In this document: positions 10,864 through 21,502 of the stretch, one piece after another | How the letters are laid out: the number at the start of each line of letters is the position of its first letter | How positions within the stretch are numbered: position 1 is the first letter of the stretch | Assembly (NCBI GenBank): GCA_016110215.1 | Contig: JADWQD010000001.1 | Location: forward strand, 806,001 to 870,000 | DNA from: Capronia americana | Lineage: Eukaryota; Ascomycota; Eurotiomycetes; Chaetothyriales; Herpotrichiellaceae | Length of the DNA stretch: 64,000 nucleotides | Direction: 5' to 3' | Notes under the pieces: generated by a model | Told to the model about the DNA's origin: nothing | What the model saw: only the letters and a program-made list of their open reading frames with translations | Databases searched by the model: none | Translations under genes and position numbers: made by a program

Positions 10864-12217
10864 ATGGGCCCCTCCCTCGCGTCCAAAGCCCTCCAAGCCA
10901 CGGGCGTGCTCGCCTTCTTCGGCGTCGCCAGCTTCACCGTGTGGACCAAGCACAGCCACTTCAGCGCACCGGGGGAGTTCAATCCGTCTACCGACCCGCT
11001 GTTCCAGAGCGAGTGGGTGAGGAAGTTCAATCCGGGGAATCACGCGGCGACGTACGACGAGTGCGTTAGACGGATCGGCTTGCAGAAGATCCGGCCTGAG
11101 TTGGTCGAGGATGCGCAAAGGGGGTAAGTTTGTCGCGGCGTTTTTTCTTCCCTGAATTCGACTTTTTTGAGTCGACCAAAAATATCGATTCCCTAGGGGT
11201 TCGAAGCGTTCGTTGCTTGCTGAGAAACCAAACCCTTGCTCCCATCCCTTGCGAGAGTGGTGCGAAAGCGAGTTTGAACTTCGAAGGAAGCGTGAAAAAG
11301 TGTGCAAGTGTCGCCTCAGAGAACATCGAGCCTCGAGACAGGTACAGTATCAAAGTAGATCAGGATAGGGATGTGTGCTAATGGTGTGTGGTATTTACTA
11401 GGGGATCGAAGCTCGTCGAGGAGTTTGTGCGCGGCGTGTGGGGTGGATCTGGTGAGTTACTGTAGTGTCTCTCTGGAGACGATGACTTCTTTTTATCCTT
11501 CGTCCTCAGGTCTTGCTCTGAGTTTCACTCTGAGTTTTCCTCTCAGCCCTCGACCCTCACCTTCAACCTTCTGTCCGTTTTGTCGTGTATATGTATAATG
11601 CACCCACATTCCCAGATACCTGGGTTCCCCCGTCCATTCTATTGTTCTACCGCTCTATCAATCCACCATCCCAAAATCTCCATCTATCGCGCCGGCTGGC
11701 TTTCTCTAACACTTCCATCCAATTCCAAGGCTACACTCTCCAACGGCTATACCTCCAGCGTAAGTACCGCAACGACACCACGACGGCTCATCAACTCTGG
11801 ACGGTCCCCCAGCTGACATCCTCCGACTACGCGCCCGACACGCAAATCACGGACCACTTCGTCGTGCTCGCCAAGACGCCCACGAGCGTGCTGATCCGGT
11901 GCGGCGACTCGCCGCTCAAGAACCCGGACTCGCCACGCCAATCGGACGGCCTGTTCGAGATGTGCGCGACCGTCAACCCGGACGAGGGCTACGCCGAGTT
12001 CAGGCTGAAGAGTATTTTCTTCGTCGGGGATCAGAGCTGGACCGGCGAGCGGAAGCAGATCGAGGAGACGGGCGGTTCGGGCAGCAGTGGGAGCGAGACG
12101 GCGACCGCTGTCGAGACATGGGACAATCGAGGCCCCATGCAAGGTACCGTGTGGTATGCGCATAAGCTGTACACGAAGCTCTGGATGGAGAGTGCCTTGA
12201 GTAGGGTGAAGAGGTGA
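10864..12217 (+). CDS. Conserved fungal hypothetical protein, N-terminal membrane anchor (265 aa)
   Basis: Three exons: 10864-11123, 11402-11451 and 11730-12217. The two long introns (278 bases each) have GTAAGT and GTGAGT donors, and a CTAAC branch site is seen in the second. The in-frame ATG at 10864 is the only good start; the frame is open upstream but without ATG. Residues 6-27 form a hydrophobic helix (ALQATGVLAFFGVASFTVW) that could be a signal anchor. The rest is soluble-looking, with RKYRNDTTTAHQLWT, a block ITDHFVVLAKTPTSVLIRCGDSP and FRLKSIFFVGDQ. The pattern looks like a conserved single-domain protein that I recall only as uncharacterised in other moulds. The fold and role are not assigned; the anti-parallel strand-rich middle could be a ligand-binding barrel, but this is a guess. 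Confidence 0.8.
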
Positions 12218-12787
12218 ATTTTCAACTGTTGGAGTAGTCATCAGCCTGCATGATGCTGAACTTTACATTTCACGTACTTTGGGGTGTCTTGGTAGAGCTT
12301 TACTGGCGGCGAAGTAGATCAGTGTTGTCACCTCTGAACATCACGCTGTGATGTACTGTAAAGAATGGAAGTGATGACGGGGGTTGAACTCTGCATTTGA
12401 CTATGCTAAGCCCTAAAAGGCGTCATCTTCATCCCTGCCTGTGTGGCTTTCTCTGCCGTATGCATGTGTCGACTTTCTCAAGAATGAGAGCCGACCTCTG
12501 GTCAGCTATTCGCGTGGAATTCTGTGCTCATCACGGTAAACAAGGGGGAAAAAAGAAATCCAGCACAGGCATAGCATTGCTGCCACCAAGGCTTCCCTAT
12601 CGACCCCCCAAGCTCCCTCCCATTCATGATGTTCTAGTGCCTGCTGCCTGAGACCTTGATGCTCATGCCTACAAGTGTGTTCCAATGGTGATGCTGAGGC
12701 TTATTGCTTGGGTGCGGCCGTGACCAGTGCTGACGCCAATCCAATTCCAGTGTTCGTGGCATGTATCACCTCGCTTGCAGATTGCCT
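12218..12787. other. Intergenic, converging 3' flanks
   Basis: Lies between a plus-strand and a minus-strand gene that end towards each other. No frame with coding character was seen. Confidence 0.4.
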
Positions 12788-13632
12788 TTAAGTAGCGTGA
12801 CGGACGTAGTAGTGATATCCACTTGTGGCATGCTTCTCCCAGTGACCTGCTGGAAAGTCTGGCTTCAATGCGTCGCTGTATTCTCTCAGAGTCCAGCTTG
12901 AGTCGAGTTCCTTGCACCAGAATTGCGGGCTCTGGCCAGGCTTGAATGGCACGATTTGACTTGGCTGCTGTTGAGCGGCTTGCATGTTCGCTAGCAAGAT
13001 GGCGTTCTGGGCTTGTATGTCTGCTGCCGTGGCTCCGACAAAGTAGGCTGGGGCGTTGGGCATCGCGGCGAGGGCGGCGTTGGCTGCGACCGCAGCGGCG
13101 GCTTGCGCTGGGCCTGGTGGTTGAGCCCAGATCGAGCCACCGGCGAATGGCACTTGAAATGGGTTGTTCTGGAACGGGTTTGCGGCTGCAGCTGTGCAAT
13201 ATGGTGAGTATGTGTACGGGTAGTACGACGGAGTGGTCGGAGCAGAGGCTGTGGGCAGGGTATAGCAAGTGTAGCCAGAGGAGGTGTAGGGCCAACCAGT
13301 TGAGGCAGTGGGAGGGCTTGTTCCGTGGTAGATGCCATTGACGTAGTAGCCAGCTGGGGCACTAGCACTACCCTGAAGTGAGGTGTCAGTGAGGCGATAG
13401 TGAGAGAATCGCGAATCCGAGCACTTGCCTGGAAGTAGTACATAGCTGGTTGAGCAGGTTGGTTTGACTGGTAGACGGGAGCCGGTGGATGAATTCCCTG
13501 TGCGCCGTTCTGGTTAGAAACGTAGAGATATGTGCGCGGCCAATCTGCAGGATCTTCCCAATGCCATGCGGCAGGTTGAGTGTTCACGGCAGAGGGATTC
13601 AGAGAGTTGTAGGTGTAGAAGTGGGCGGGCAT
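12788..13632 (-). CDS. Low-complexity hypothetical protein with a GC-AG intron (262 aa)
   Basis: Exon 1 is 13632-13429 and exon 2 is 13372-12788. The intron (13428-13373) begins with GCAAGT after CAG and ends in CAG, a rare GC-AG type. Reading straight through would give a basic, non-matching frame, whereas splicing keeps the Tyr/Pro/Ala-rich character on both sides. The protein starts MPAHFYTYN, contains WHWEDPADWPRTYLYVSN near residue 25, a Tyr/Thr/Pro-rich stretch, two Asn-Pro-Phe-Gln pieces near 135-145, and an Ala-rich stretch. It ends with FWCKELDSSWTLREYSDALKP near 215-235, which is the most conserved-looking part. There is no signal peptide and no known domain. The role is unknown; it may be a prion-like or scaffold protein. 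Confidence 0.65.
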
Positions 13633-13788
13633 AATTCCTCTGCTGAGGGCATGAAGCGAGCAAAAGGATAGAGTGAGTTGGACTGAAAGCCAGTAGGTTT
13701 GATGGAGTTTCACGAGAGATGTAAGAATGAGAGAGAGTCTGGGATTGACCTCTGAGAGGCCTTTGAGGTCCGGGTTTGAGACAGAAAT

Positions 13789-13926
13789 TCACTTGCGACG
13801 CACCTTCCGATGATCAGGATAGAACGCGTGGTTGTCGTCCAGGAAGATGTACTCCTCTTTGGTTGGTTCCGCGGCGAGGACGACTTGAGGCTGGCCAAAT
13901 GGCCAGGTACCACAAGAGAAACACAT
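13789..13926 (-). CDS. Possible very small protein (45 aa)
   Basis: An ATG at 13926 opens a 45-codon frame ending at 13789. It begins MCFSCGTWPFG and continues with an acidic, aromatic middle, EEYIFLDDNHAFYPDHRK. The Cys-x-x-Cys start, the mix of residues and the lack of low complexity look more protein-like than chance frames nearby. It lies 156 bases upstream of the start of the 262-residue gene, on the same strand. It might be its own gene, an upstream open frame in that transcript, or a first exon of it; a splice in the required phase was not found. Confidence 0.35.
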   Translation of the reverse strand: MCFSCGTWPFGQPQVVLAAEPTKEEYIFLDDNHAFYPDHRKVRRK

Positions 13927-14952
13927 GATGAGGAGAATGGAGGCGGGAATGCGAGGAGCTGGAGAAGATACTGATGGTTTGTTTAGTGGATGAGATAGCT
14001 GACACGTCGGTCGATTTCAGGGTGCGGTTTCCTGGTGGCTTTATAGGACGACAAGGACAGATCGGACCTGTTAGTGAAGTGCGCAGGCTCGCAGATTGGT
14101 AGCAAAATACTGCAGACATTGAATTTCGTGGGCAGCAGCTTCAATGAGCATTCACCACGCCTCTCTCTCTTCTAGCACACCAGCTTGAACAACCTCCTCT
14201 ACCCTTGTGAAGCAGGATGCTCCTCCCTGTTGTCATTCGGTTCTTTCGTGTCACAGCCATAGCGTGATGAGACAGCACCATCTCTTGTTCCAACACTATT
14301 GTGTCCGGCCCATTGTTCGTGTAAATGTCAGATCGTAGCCTGTGGCGCATTGTGTAGATAAGAAAACCATGCCTTGTCCTACCACACGTGGTATAGCTCG
14401 GGGTCTTGGCGAGGAATTTCTACTAGTCACAACCATATCTCTTTCCCGGAGCGCAGCGAGAGTTCTCCATTGTTCAATCTCTACGATATTGATACATGGC
14501 AAAGCTGTGATTAACCATGAGACAGCAGAAGACGTCGAGAAAGCTTCCTCCATCACCTAAAACACACGCTAACCACCACGCTAGGCACACTAGGGTTATC
14601 GATAACGCACTACGTCATCTCTACCCTCAAAATGTCGAAATGTCAACAGCGACAAGAGAGCCGACACAGGCATTGCTACAACAAGTTCCCTTGTCAGCCG
14701 GTGCTTGTCGTATTCGAGTGTCCGCCATTAGAAAACCGCCTGCTTGAGCATCTCGCTGTTCTGCAGAAAAAAAACCTTCGCCATCGAGGCCATCATCGAT
14801 AGTCGAAGTCGACGGCTGCCTGCGTGCTGTTGGCGGCGGCAGCCTTGTCGGCCTCGAGGCCAAAAGCACCGTTTGTCACTCTCATTCCCTCTCATCTTGT
14901 TCCATGTTGACCACCCTCTAGAATTTCAATCGTTAGAACCCTTGTTGCCGAC
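13927..14952. other. Intergenic 1 kb, no gene seen
   Basis: Divergent region between the minus-strand genes and the NAAA-like gene. Short frames on both strands lack family features. No TATA box stood out. Confidence 0.4.
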
Positions 14953-16170
14953 ATGGATACCAGCAACGATGTCGCCTTGATCGCCCCCATCCACACCATT
15001 GACCTCTCTCTCCAGCCAGAAGACCGTTACAAGGCGCTGGCACTGGCGTACTCAACCGAGCTTCGGGGCCTTACAACCCTCTTCAACGCCCTCCTTGGCG
15101 ACTTGGGTCTGTCGCAGTTCTCTTACGGGCCAATCAATCTCTTCGCGCGAATGTTCCTCCGTGGTCTGAACTCCCCCGTGGAGACAGCCGAGCTTCGAGG
15201 CATAGCTGAAGTTACTGGAGTCCCCATGTACCTGCTGGTCAGCTTCAACGTAGTTCTGGACTGCCTGATGGGCTGTACGTCAGGAGCGGTCAAGACACTG
15301 GACAAGGGAGAACCGTGGAGCAAGACAAGAATGCTACATTTCCGCACCTTGGACTGGTCCATGGATCCTCTCCGCAAAATCCTCGTCCAGCTGGAATTTG
15401 TTCGCAGCAGATCAGCAACTCCTGGCCAGATCCTTGCCCGAAGCGTCACGTATGTGGGCTTCATTGGAGTCCTGACGGGGGTGCGGGAGGATCTGAGTGT
15501 CTCTCTCAACTTCCGAGGTATGCATAACGCGACGAGGAGACGGGACAACATGCGATTCTACCTCCACCACCTTTTGGTTCTCCTGGGTTACCGCCAATCA
15601 ATCGCTAGTATCCTGAGAGGATACATCATCCCTGAGGACCCAGAAAATGAGCATCCAAAGCGTCTCGAGGACATAGTGGAGGAGGTTGTTCCGCGGCCGA
15701 CGACCGCGGCTTACCTGACTTTCTGCGACGGTGTTTCAACTGTTGTTCTCGAGAAAGATCATGAGACTGCCGTCATGCGATATTCCGACACGTTTATCGG
15801 CGTTACGAACAACGATCAGGATGACGACGACCCTCGGTTGCGAAAAGATGGCGCGCTTCTGGACCAAATCTCAGTCAAGGATTCCGGTGTAAGAGCTGGA
15901 ATGGAAGCACTCATGGAAGAAAGCCGAGATAGACTGGATGCCATTGCGATAAGGTGGCGAGGTCATGTCCGCAAAGCAAAGAGACAAGCAAAGAAGGCTG
16001 GGAAAGACCCCAGTACCATTGAGCGCAACTTGACCGTCACCACCGACGAGGTCATCGAGTGGCTGTCGGCCTACCCGACCACGAACGAGCAGACGCACTT
16101 CGCGACGATCATGGATCCAATGAGCGGACAGGTCGTTTGGACTCGTGTGTATCCGCCGTCGGTTGAATGA
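14953..16170 (+). CDS. Acid ceramidase / N-acylethanolamine amidase-like Ntn-hydrolase
   Basis: An intronless 405-residue protein of the choloylglycine-hydrolase/NAAA superfamily. These enzymes break amide bonds of N-acylated lipids, using an N-terminal Cys exposed by self-cleavage. Evidence: an N-terminal IDLSLQPEDRY motif as in acid ceramidases; GCTS with Cys108 placed as the nucleophile; the RTLDW motif at 131-135 followed by LRKILVQLEF; and VTYVGFIGVLTGVREDLSVS, matching the strand pair after it in NAAA. A charged insertion near 280-345 is extra. Human NAAA and acid ceramidase are lysosomal and start with a signal peptide, but this protein has none, so a cytosolic or peripheral location is likely. 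Its natural substrate (ceramide or N-acylethanolamine) is not shown by sequence. Confidence 0.85.
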   Translation: MDTSNDVALIAPIHTIDLSLQPEDRYKALALAYSTELRGLTTLFNALLGDLGLSQFSYGPINLFARMFLRGLNSPVETAELRGIAEVTGVPMYLLVSFNVVLDCLMGCTSGAVKTLDKGEPWSKTRMLHFRTLDWSMDPLRKILVQLEFVRSRSATPGQILARSVTYVGFIGVLTGVREDLSVSLNFRGMHNATRRRDNMRFYLHHLLVLLGYRQSIASILRGYIIPEDPENEHPKRLEDIVEEVVPRPTTAAYLTFCDGVSTVVLEKDHETAVMRYSDTFIGVTNNDQDDDDPRLRKDGALLDQISVKDSGVRAGMEALMEESRDRLDAIAIRWRGHVRKAKRQAKKAGKDPSTIERNLTVTTDEVIEWLSAYPTTNEQTHFATIMDPMSGQVVWTRVYPPSVE

Positions 16171-18098
16171 GTGCAGCAGGCTCCTAGCCCAGAGGATTCT
16201 ATTGTTGGAAAGCCAGGGACGATCGGACTCAAGTCGCAGGTTGTTGGGCGCATGGTTATGGTCCAGACATCAGGAGTGTTTGCCCATGGAAGATACCCCC
16301 GGATCAATTGTGGGCGTTATGAATTTAGATTTGTTAGCTGCGGAGAGGGTAGTGTTGCGTGTAGTTGATAGCCTTTCTAGCGACAATGTTGTCCGGCGCT
16401 ATACTGGCATGGTGGAGCGTGACGAGGCGTTTTGTATCATGACACAACAGCACGTGGACTTGGGAGGGCAAGCTCGACAACAGTACTGCACGATTCATTG
16501 GGTATGCAGGTTCCCGTTCGGTGTCTGAGACATGCGCACGAGAGCAGCACCGGCTCGTTCGCCGAGGGCGACGTTGCCACTGCCTGCAAAAGAGTATTGT
16601 GGCGCCGCAGGCATAGCAGTCATTGTGAAGAGGCCCACCGTTAGGCCATCGATGAATGCAAGATGCATATTCTCCGCAGAACTAGATGACGATCGTACTC
16701 CGGCTGGTGCCAACCCACGAAAGGCCTGGCCCCAGCGGGACCTGCGCAGTAGCTTTACCTAAGTCCATGCTCTAGAAAAGGAAGGTGGAAAGCCATCCTC
16801 AAGGCAGCGAAGCTTACGCTTGTGTGTACTGGCTGCTTGGCGATTGATGTATGACGGTGTTGACTCTGAATAAACGGCAGGAGGGCAGCGGTCGAGGCCC
16901 TTGTCTGGACACCGATGCAACGCGTCATCATCGGAAACTCACCAGCCTCGGGGCTGGCGCAGCACCGATATTGCTTGTACGCCTGGTGCTGGAGATCACT
17001 GCTGGGATGGAGCGCTGAAGAAGATGTGCTTAATTGTATTGAGTAGTGAACTGCTTTGGCTGGGAAATAATTAGCAGGCGCAACCAATTCCTCCGCAGGG
17101 AGAGAGGAAAAGAAACGAGCTACCGTAGAAAAGCTCGAGTATTTAAGTTCAAACTCGCGTTTAAATGGACTCCCTGCGCCACCAATAGGCACGCGGGGCA
17201 ATCATGGTGTCTCAGGTGTCCAAAGGGATTTGAACTATTGCTTGAGCTCCACGCGGTGCCTGAGGAGCAAGTGTCATTCGATCAGGATGTGCAACCCGAA
17301 GACGAACCCAGATTTCGTAGAGGAAAAACTCGTGTTGAGAATAAGCCGTGAATCAGATATCCAACGTCGCCCCCGTTCTCGAGAGCTTTAAGGAATTGAT
17401 TTCAAGAGCCAAAGCCCCGATGAGTTTCGGTAGTCAACATTGTGTGATTTCCGACTCTGGAATGCTTTGTCGATAGCCGGACAGGGTGGCAAGGGATACA
17501 ACACGAATTGCCATTAACGCTGCAGATCCTTGACACACATCTGCAAGTATCTTGGCCCTTGTCGTTAGGTTATGCACAGCGCCGGCCCTGTCAATGCCAG
17601 CCGATGCACGGATCCTTGCTTGTGACACCAAAATAGAACATGGGGCAAACAACAACAAGCATACACATTACCATCAAATACTCGTGCGCATCTCCAACCA
17701 ACATCGACTCGTCATCATACGTCTCCTCCGGTGGTGTGTGTCTGGCTGCGCCAGCCCAGCGCTCCTTTCTTCGCATGTTGTTCCACAAGTCAGTGTGGCT
17801 GGGAGAACTCGACGAGTATCCACCTTCGCCACGCCGGACATGTCACTGCCAGGGCACGCGAGGGTTGCTACTATCGGAGTCTTGCATTCCAGGTACTTGT
17901 CGATCGGGGTGGTAAAGATGAAAAGGAAGTCACTGCCTGCGTTGTGCCCTCAAGAGGCAGTCGCGGTGCGATCATCTCGCAAATAAGCCTTCGTCCTTCG
18001 CTTTCACCCTCTGTTCTCGTCTCTCTCTCTCTCTCTCTTCATTCTCTGTATTGCAGTTCACAAACTTTAGACTTCATTGCATTCACCCGCTACACATC
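16171..18098. other. Intergenic 1.9 kb, with pyrimidine tract near the tyrosinase start
   Basis: 3' flank of the NAAA-like gene and upstream region of the tyrosinase. A near-pure CT tract at about 18018-18041 lies 60-80 bases before the tyrosinase ATG, a frequent core-promoter feature in filamentous fungi. Several frames of 60-160 codons overlap here, but none shows a domain or consistent composition. Confidence 0.45.
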
Positions 18099-19253
18099 AT
18101 GGTTAACTCACTTTTATCATTTGCTGCTCTTGCACTGGCCGCCGTGCCCTCACTCGTTTCAGCTGCTCCAACTTCAGAGGCATGGCAGACCACCGACTTC
18201 CCCGTCGTGGATGCCTGGATGAAGAACAAATTCCCGGGAAAGTTCCGACCATGTACGGAAGAGACCGTCAAGATCCGAAAGGACTTCGACTCGATGGCAC
18301 CTGAAGAACGGAAAGCATACACCGACGCCATCAAGTGCATTGCATCCAAGCCTTCGCAGCTCGACCAGACCATCTATCCTGCTGCCACCAACCGTTACAT
18401 GGACTATGCCGTAACCCACGTCAACCGCACAAGACAAGTCCATCTCTCGGGATTCTTCTTGACGTGGCACCGCTACTACCTTCACCTGTTCGAGGAGGAT
18501 CTGCAGAGACAATGCGGCTACACCGGGGCATTCCCGTATTGGAACTGGCCTGCCACTGCCGACAACCTGCACGGCAGCGCTGTTTTCGATGGTTCTGATT
18601 ATTCCATGTCTGGTGACGGTGAATATGTCGATACTGGTCCTGTGGTCCTAGCACCGACGCTTTCGCTGCCTCATGGATCGGGGGGAGGCTGCGTCAACTC
18701 CGGTCCCTTTGCCGGCTGGCAGTCGACAATGGCCGATATCCCTGTCACGTATATCCTTCAAGGCTTGCCATTGCCGGACACGGCATTCCAACTCAACCAG
18801 TCTTGCCTCACTAGGGACCTTAATACCTTTGCTGCCCAGACCTGGTGCAACTACACAGCCCTGAATCTTGCCTTGGAATCCAATGACCTTGCAGATTTCG
18901 ACGCTCAGATCAACGGCGTCCTCGGTGGCGGTTCACTCGGATTGCACTCCGGTGCTCACTTCATCCTCGGATCTCCCGGCTCTTCCATTTACGTGTCGGT
19001 GCAAGACCCCATCTGGTGGCCGCTCCATACCTTCCTGGACAACGTGTACACATCGTGGCAGATTCGCCATCCTGAACTTGCGAACGTCACATACGGTACC
19101 GAGACGGCAGTCAATGTCCCGCCGAGCGCCAATGTTACTCTCGACACCGTCGAGCCGGACTGGGGCTATTTTGGGCAACAATCCTACACAGTCGGGGAGC
19201 TCATCAGTACTACTTCTGGCCCGTTCTGCTACAAGTACGATGTCTCGCTGTAA
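18099..19253 (+). CDS. Secreted short tyrosinase / catechol oxidase-like enzyme
   Basis: An intronless 384-residue protein starting MVNSLLSFAALALAAV, a clear signal peptide with cleavage likely near Ala22-Ala23. It is a type-3 copper protein. CuA histidines are H107, H115 and H124 (spacing 8 and 9) in QVHLSGFFLTWHRYY; CuB histidines are H283, H287 (LHSGAH) and H310. The PYWNW motif follows CuA. The ~384-residue length, without the C-terminal lid domain of classical tyrosinases, fits the secreted short-tyrosinase group typified by Aspergillus oryzae catechol oxidase. These oxidise phenols or catechols to quinones. Unusually, the site that normally reads LHH before the CuB Asp is PLH here, so the first His of the pair is Leu309. 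Several N-glycosylation sites (N-x-S/T) fit secretion. Confidence 0.92.
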   Translation: MVNSLLSFAALALAAVPSLVSAAPTSEAWQTTDFPVVDAWMKNKFPGKFRPCTEETVKIRKDFDSMAPEERKAYTDAIKCIASKPSQLDQTIYPAATNRYMDYAVTHVNRTRQVHLSGFFLTWHRYYLHLFEEDLQRQCGYTGAFPYWNWPATADNLHGSAVFDGSDYSMSGDGEYVDTGPVVLAPTLSLPHGSGGGCVNSGPFAGWQSTMADIPVTYILQGLPLPDTAFQLNQSCLTRDLNTFAAQTWCNYTALNLALESNDLADFDAQINGVLGGGSLGLHSGAHFILGSPGSSIYVSVQDPIWWPLHTFLDNVYTSWQIRHPELANVTYGTETAVNVPPSANVTLDTVEPDWGYFGQQSYTVGELISTTSGPFCYKYDVSL

Positions 19254-19546
19254 TCGATCGTGACTGGGGCCACAGCCTGCAGGCAGCACATAAGGGGGTG
19301 GTTAGCTCGAGTAGTACAGTGTTCTCGAAGCATGCGGCGTTGGTATGGGTGTCTGAAAATGACTTGGTCTGTACAGTTCTGTTGCTCTGGGATGAGCCAC
19401 TTCCGGTCCACGGGCCTTAATAGGTCATCCCACGGCTCTGCGGAAGGCAGGAAGTGGACTCGAAGGAAAAGCTCGAACAGGCTCCTTTTTTGGATCGGAA
19501 TAATCAATAAGGTTCATCATACTGGCTCTCAGCTTGGGCTTCAGGC

Positions 19547-21502
19547 TCATTTCTTCTTCTTTTTCGTCTTGTCGTCCACAGTGATCCATCGCTTATCTAC
19601 GCCTCTCCTCCCCAATTCCTTCTCCACCACATCTCTCTGGTCGCCTTGCACCAGAATCTCCATCATCCCAGGCTTCCCACCTACATGCTGCCCGACACTC
19701 GCGCTGCCGGCACATTTCTTTTGCAGCTCCGGTGCTAGCACGTGTGGATTGATCCCGAACACTTCGAGGCCGGAGATCTTGGTAACGACTTTTGTGCCCG
19801 AGCGCTTCTCGAGCACGATGCTGACTTGCGGAGCCGGGCCGGACTTGGGTTTCAGTGACGGATCGGGTGACTCGGGGTCATATGTCTGGTCGTTTCGGAG
19901 CAGGAGCCAGTGAGGGATGGCAAGGTGAGAGTCTTCGAGAATACGCTTGACGAGGGCGTCGCGAGATATCTCGCCCGCAGCGAGGACGCGCGTGTCTGAG
20001 GCGGAGGGGTTAGAACCGAGGACGTTGTTCGCGATGAAGGGGTCGAGCTTGACGAAACGAGAGGAGGAGCTGGTCTCTGTCAGGGAAGGGTTGTTTTCGA
20101 TGTATTTCTTGAGGAAGGCTGAGATCTGTGACGAGGTATAGTATGTCGTTTTGGAGGGGATGAGGTCGGGGACTAGCTTGCTGGAAGCGCGGTACACCAT
20201 CTGCAAAGCGAGCTTTTGGCCTAGGGAGGTGTCGGCTCCGCTTGCCGGAGTCTGGTTCCCTTCCGTGCTGGCTGCTGATGTCTGTACTTTCGCCTTCGGC
20301 AGTCTGTAGGGAGCAAAGTTGCGCACTCTTTCGTCGTTGAGGTCGATGTCCAGGATGACAGTCTCTCCACCGTTGCGGTCTTTGGATTTGACCAAGGCCT
20401 GTTTCTCCAAGTATTTGATAAATTTCTTGGTGTTCTTCCATGAGGTCTTCTTGATGGTGTAGTGTTGGTTCTGAAAGCGGAGGTGTGGCTGGATCATGTT
20501 GGAGATAAGGAATGACGGTTGTATGGGGAAGTCGAGCCCGTGATGTGGAGGCTCGCTGTGCTTCTTGGCATCGTAAAGAGCGTAAAGGAATGCTTGCATG
20601 AAAGCATCGTCGACCTCAGCGGTGGTTGGTTCTTGTTCAGGTTCTGCATCGGCTTCGGGAGCATCTGTTGTACCATTGTCACCATTTGCACCGGCTGAGC
20701 CTCCAACATCCAGGGCAACGCCACCATTTTGGCCATCATCTTCCTCATCATTGTCTTCGAGGTCGAGTCCCTCCACCCTGTCCTCTATGTCTGCAGAAGG
20801 AGTATCCCACCCCTCGATGCTGTCAGGGGCAGCTCTCCCGCCACTCCCAAATTGGCTCCAGGCCCAAATCTCATCGCCCTCCCAATGGATTCCTTCTACA
20901 GCGGCGCCTTTCGCACCCTGTACTCGACCCAGGCTCGACACGTCGATTTTACACGTCCCGACCCAGATTGGCACGTTTGGTCTCTCCAGGCCCGCAACGG
21001 CCACAACCGATCCCGCTTTTGCAGTCTCCGGCCACGGTGGTCCACCAACCAGTCCGGGAGTCATCAAGTCAGCGCCGGTACGCAGTTTCTCAACAACGAA
21101 GTCCTGCGTGTGCAGTAGCGGCGTTAGTCCCGGGTTGTGCCAGAGCGTGTACACTGTCGGGTATATCCTTGGCTCTTTTCCATATTGGATCCATAATATC
21201 CTCTCCTCCTGACCTGGGTGTGCACCGACATAGACTGTGCCCGAAACCAACGTTAGACTGGCCCCCGCATGGGTTGTAAATCTTGCCGACAAGCATGTCT
21301 CCGGGACGAGACTCGTGCGAATGGAGGATAGAGCAGGTGTAGGCTGGTTTGGAGGAGGCTGGGTCTCTGCCGCGACGCTGTCAATCTCCTCCAAAGTCGG
21401 TACATGTACGTTGTATTCGGCGATGATCTGGTCCGCAAGCTTGCGGCGGTCGGAAGACCGTAGCGGGGAAAGGTTCTTGATCTGAGGCTTTTTCTTGAAC
21501 AT
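19547..21502 (-). CDS. TMA64: Translation machinery-associated protein 64 (eIF2D/ligatin homologue)
   Basis: An intronless 651-residue protein. I chose the Met at 21502 because the family begins MFKKKPQIKNLSPLRSSDRRKL; an upstream in-frame Met adds 16 unlikely residues. Parts in order: the N-terminal ligatin domain; a PUA domain at about 85-170 (RIYPTVYTLWHNPGLTPLLHT, then VVAVAGLERPNVPIWVG); an acidic low-complexity linker at about 210-290; a winged-helix region; a SWIB/MDM2-like segment (about 400-520); and a C-terminal SUI1/eIF1 domain (about 550-640) ending in a Lys run. eIF2D/Tma64 helps release deacylated tRNA and recycle 40S subunits after termination. The gene converges on the tyrosinase, with 293 bases between the stops. 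Confidence 0.93.
   Translation of the reverse strand: MFKKKPQIKNLSPLRSSDRRKLADQIIAEYNVHVPTLEEIDSVAAETQPPPNQPTPALSSIRTSLVPETCLSARFTTHAGASLTLVSGTVYVGAHPGQEERILWIQYGKEPRIYPTVYTLWHNPGLTPLLHTQDFVVEKLRTGADLMTPGLVGGPPWPETAKAGSVVAVAGLERPNVPIWVGTCKIDVSSLGRVQGAKGAAVEGIHWEGDEIWAWSQFGSGGRAAPDSIEGWDTPSADIEDRVEGLDLEDNDEEDDGQNGGVALDVGGSAGANGDNGTTDAPEADAEPEQEPTTAEVDDAFMQAFLYALYDAKKHSEPPHHGLDFPIQPSFLISNMIQPHLRFQNQHYTIKKTSWKNTKKFIKYLEKQALVKSKDRNGGETVILDIDLNDERVRNFAPYRLPKAKVQTSAASTEGNQTPASGADTSLGQKLALQMVYRASSKLVPDLIPSKTTYYTSSQISAFLKKYIENNPSLTETSSSSRFVKLDPFIANNVLGSNPSASDTRVLAAGEISRDALVKRILEDSHLAIPHWLLLRNDQTYDPESPDPSLKPKSGPAPQVSIVLEKRSGTKVVTKISGLEVFGINPHVLAPELQKKCAGSASVGQHVGGKPGMMEILVQGDQRDVVEKELGRRGVDKRWITVDDKTKKKKK

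Noticed and set aside
12991..13713. 240-codon unspliced reading of the Tyr/Pro/Ala-rich gene
   Set aside because: After the GC donor the composition changes abruptly; the spliced frame keeps protein character on both sides.
18051..18098. Upstream extension of the tyrosinase frame by 16 codons
   Set aside because: It lacks an ATG and would place residues before a perfect signal peptide.
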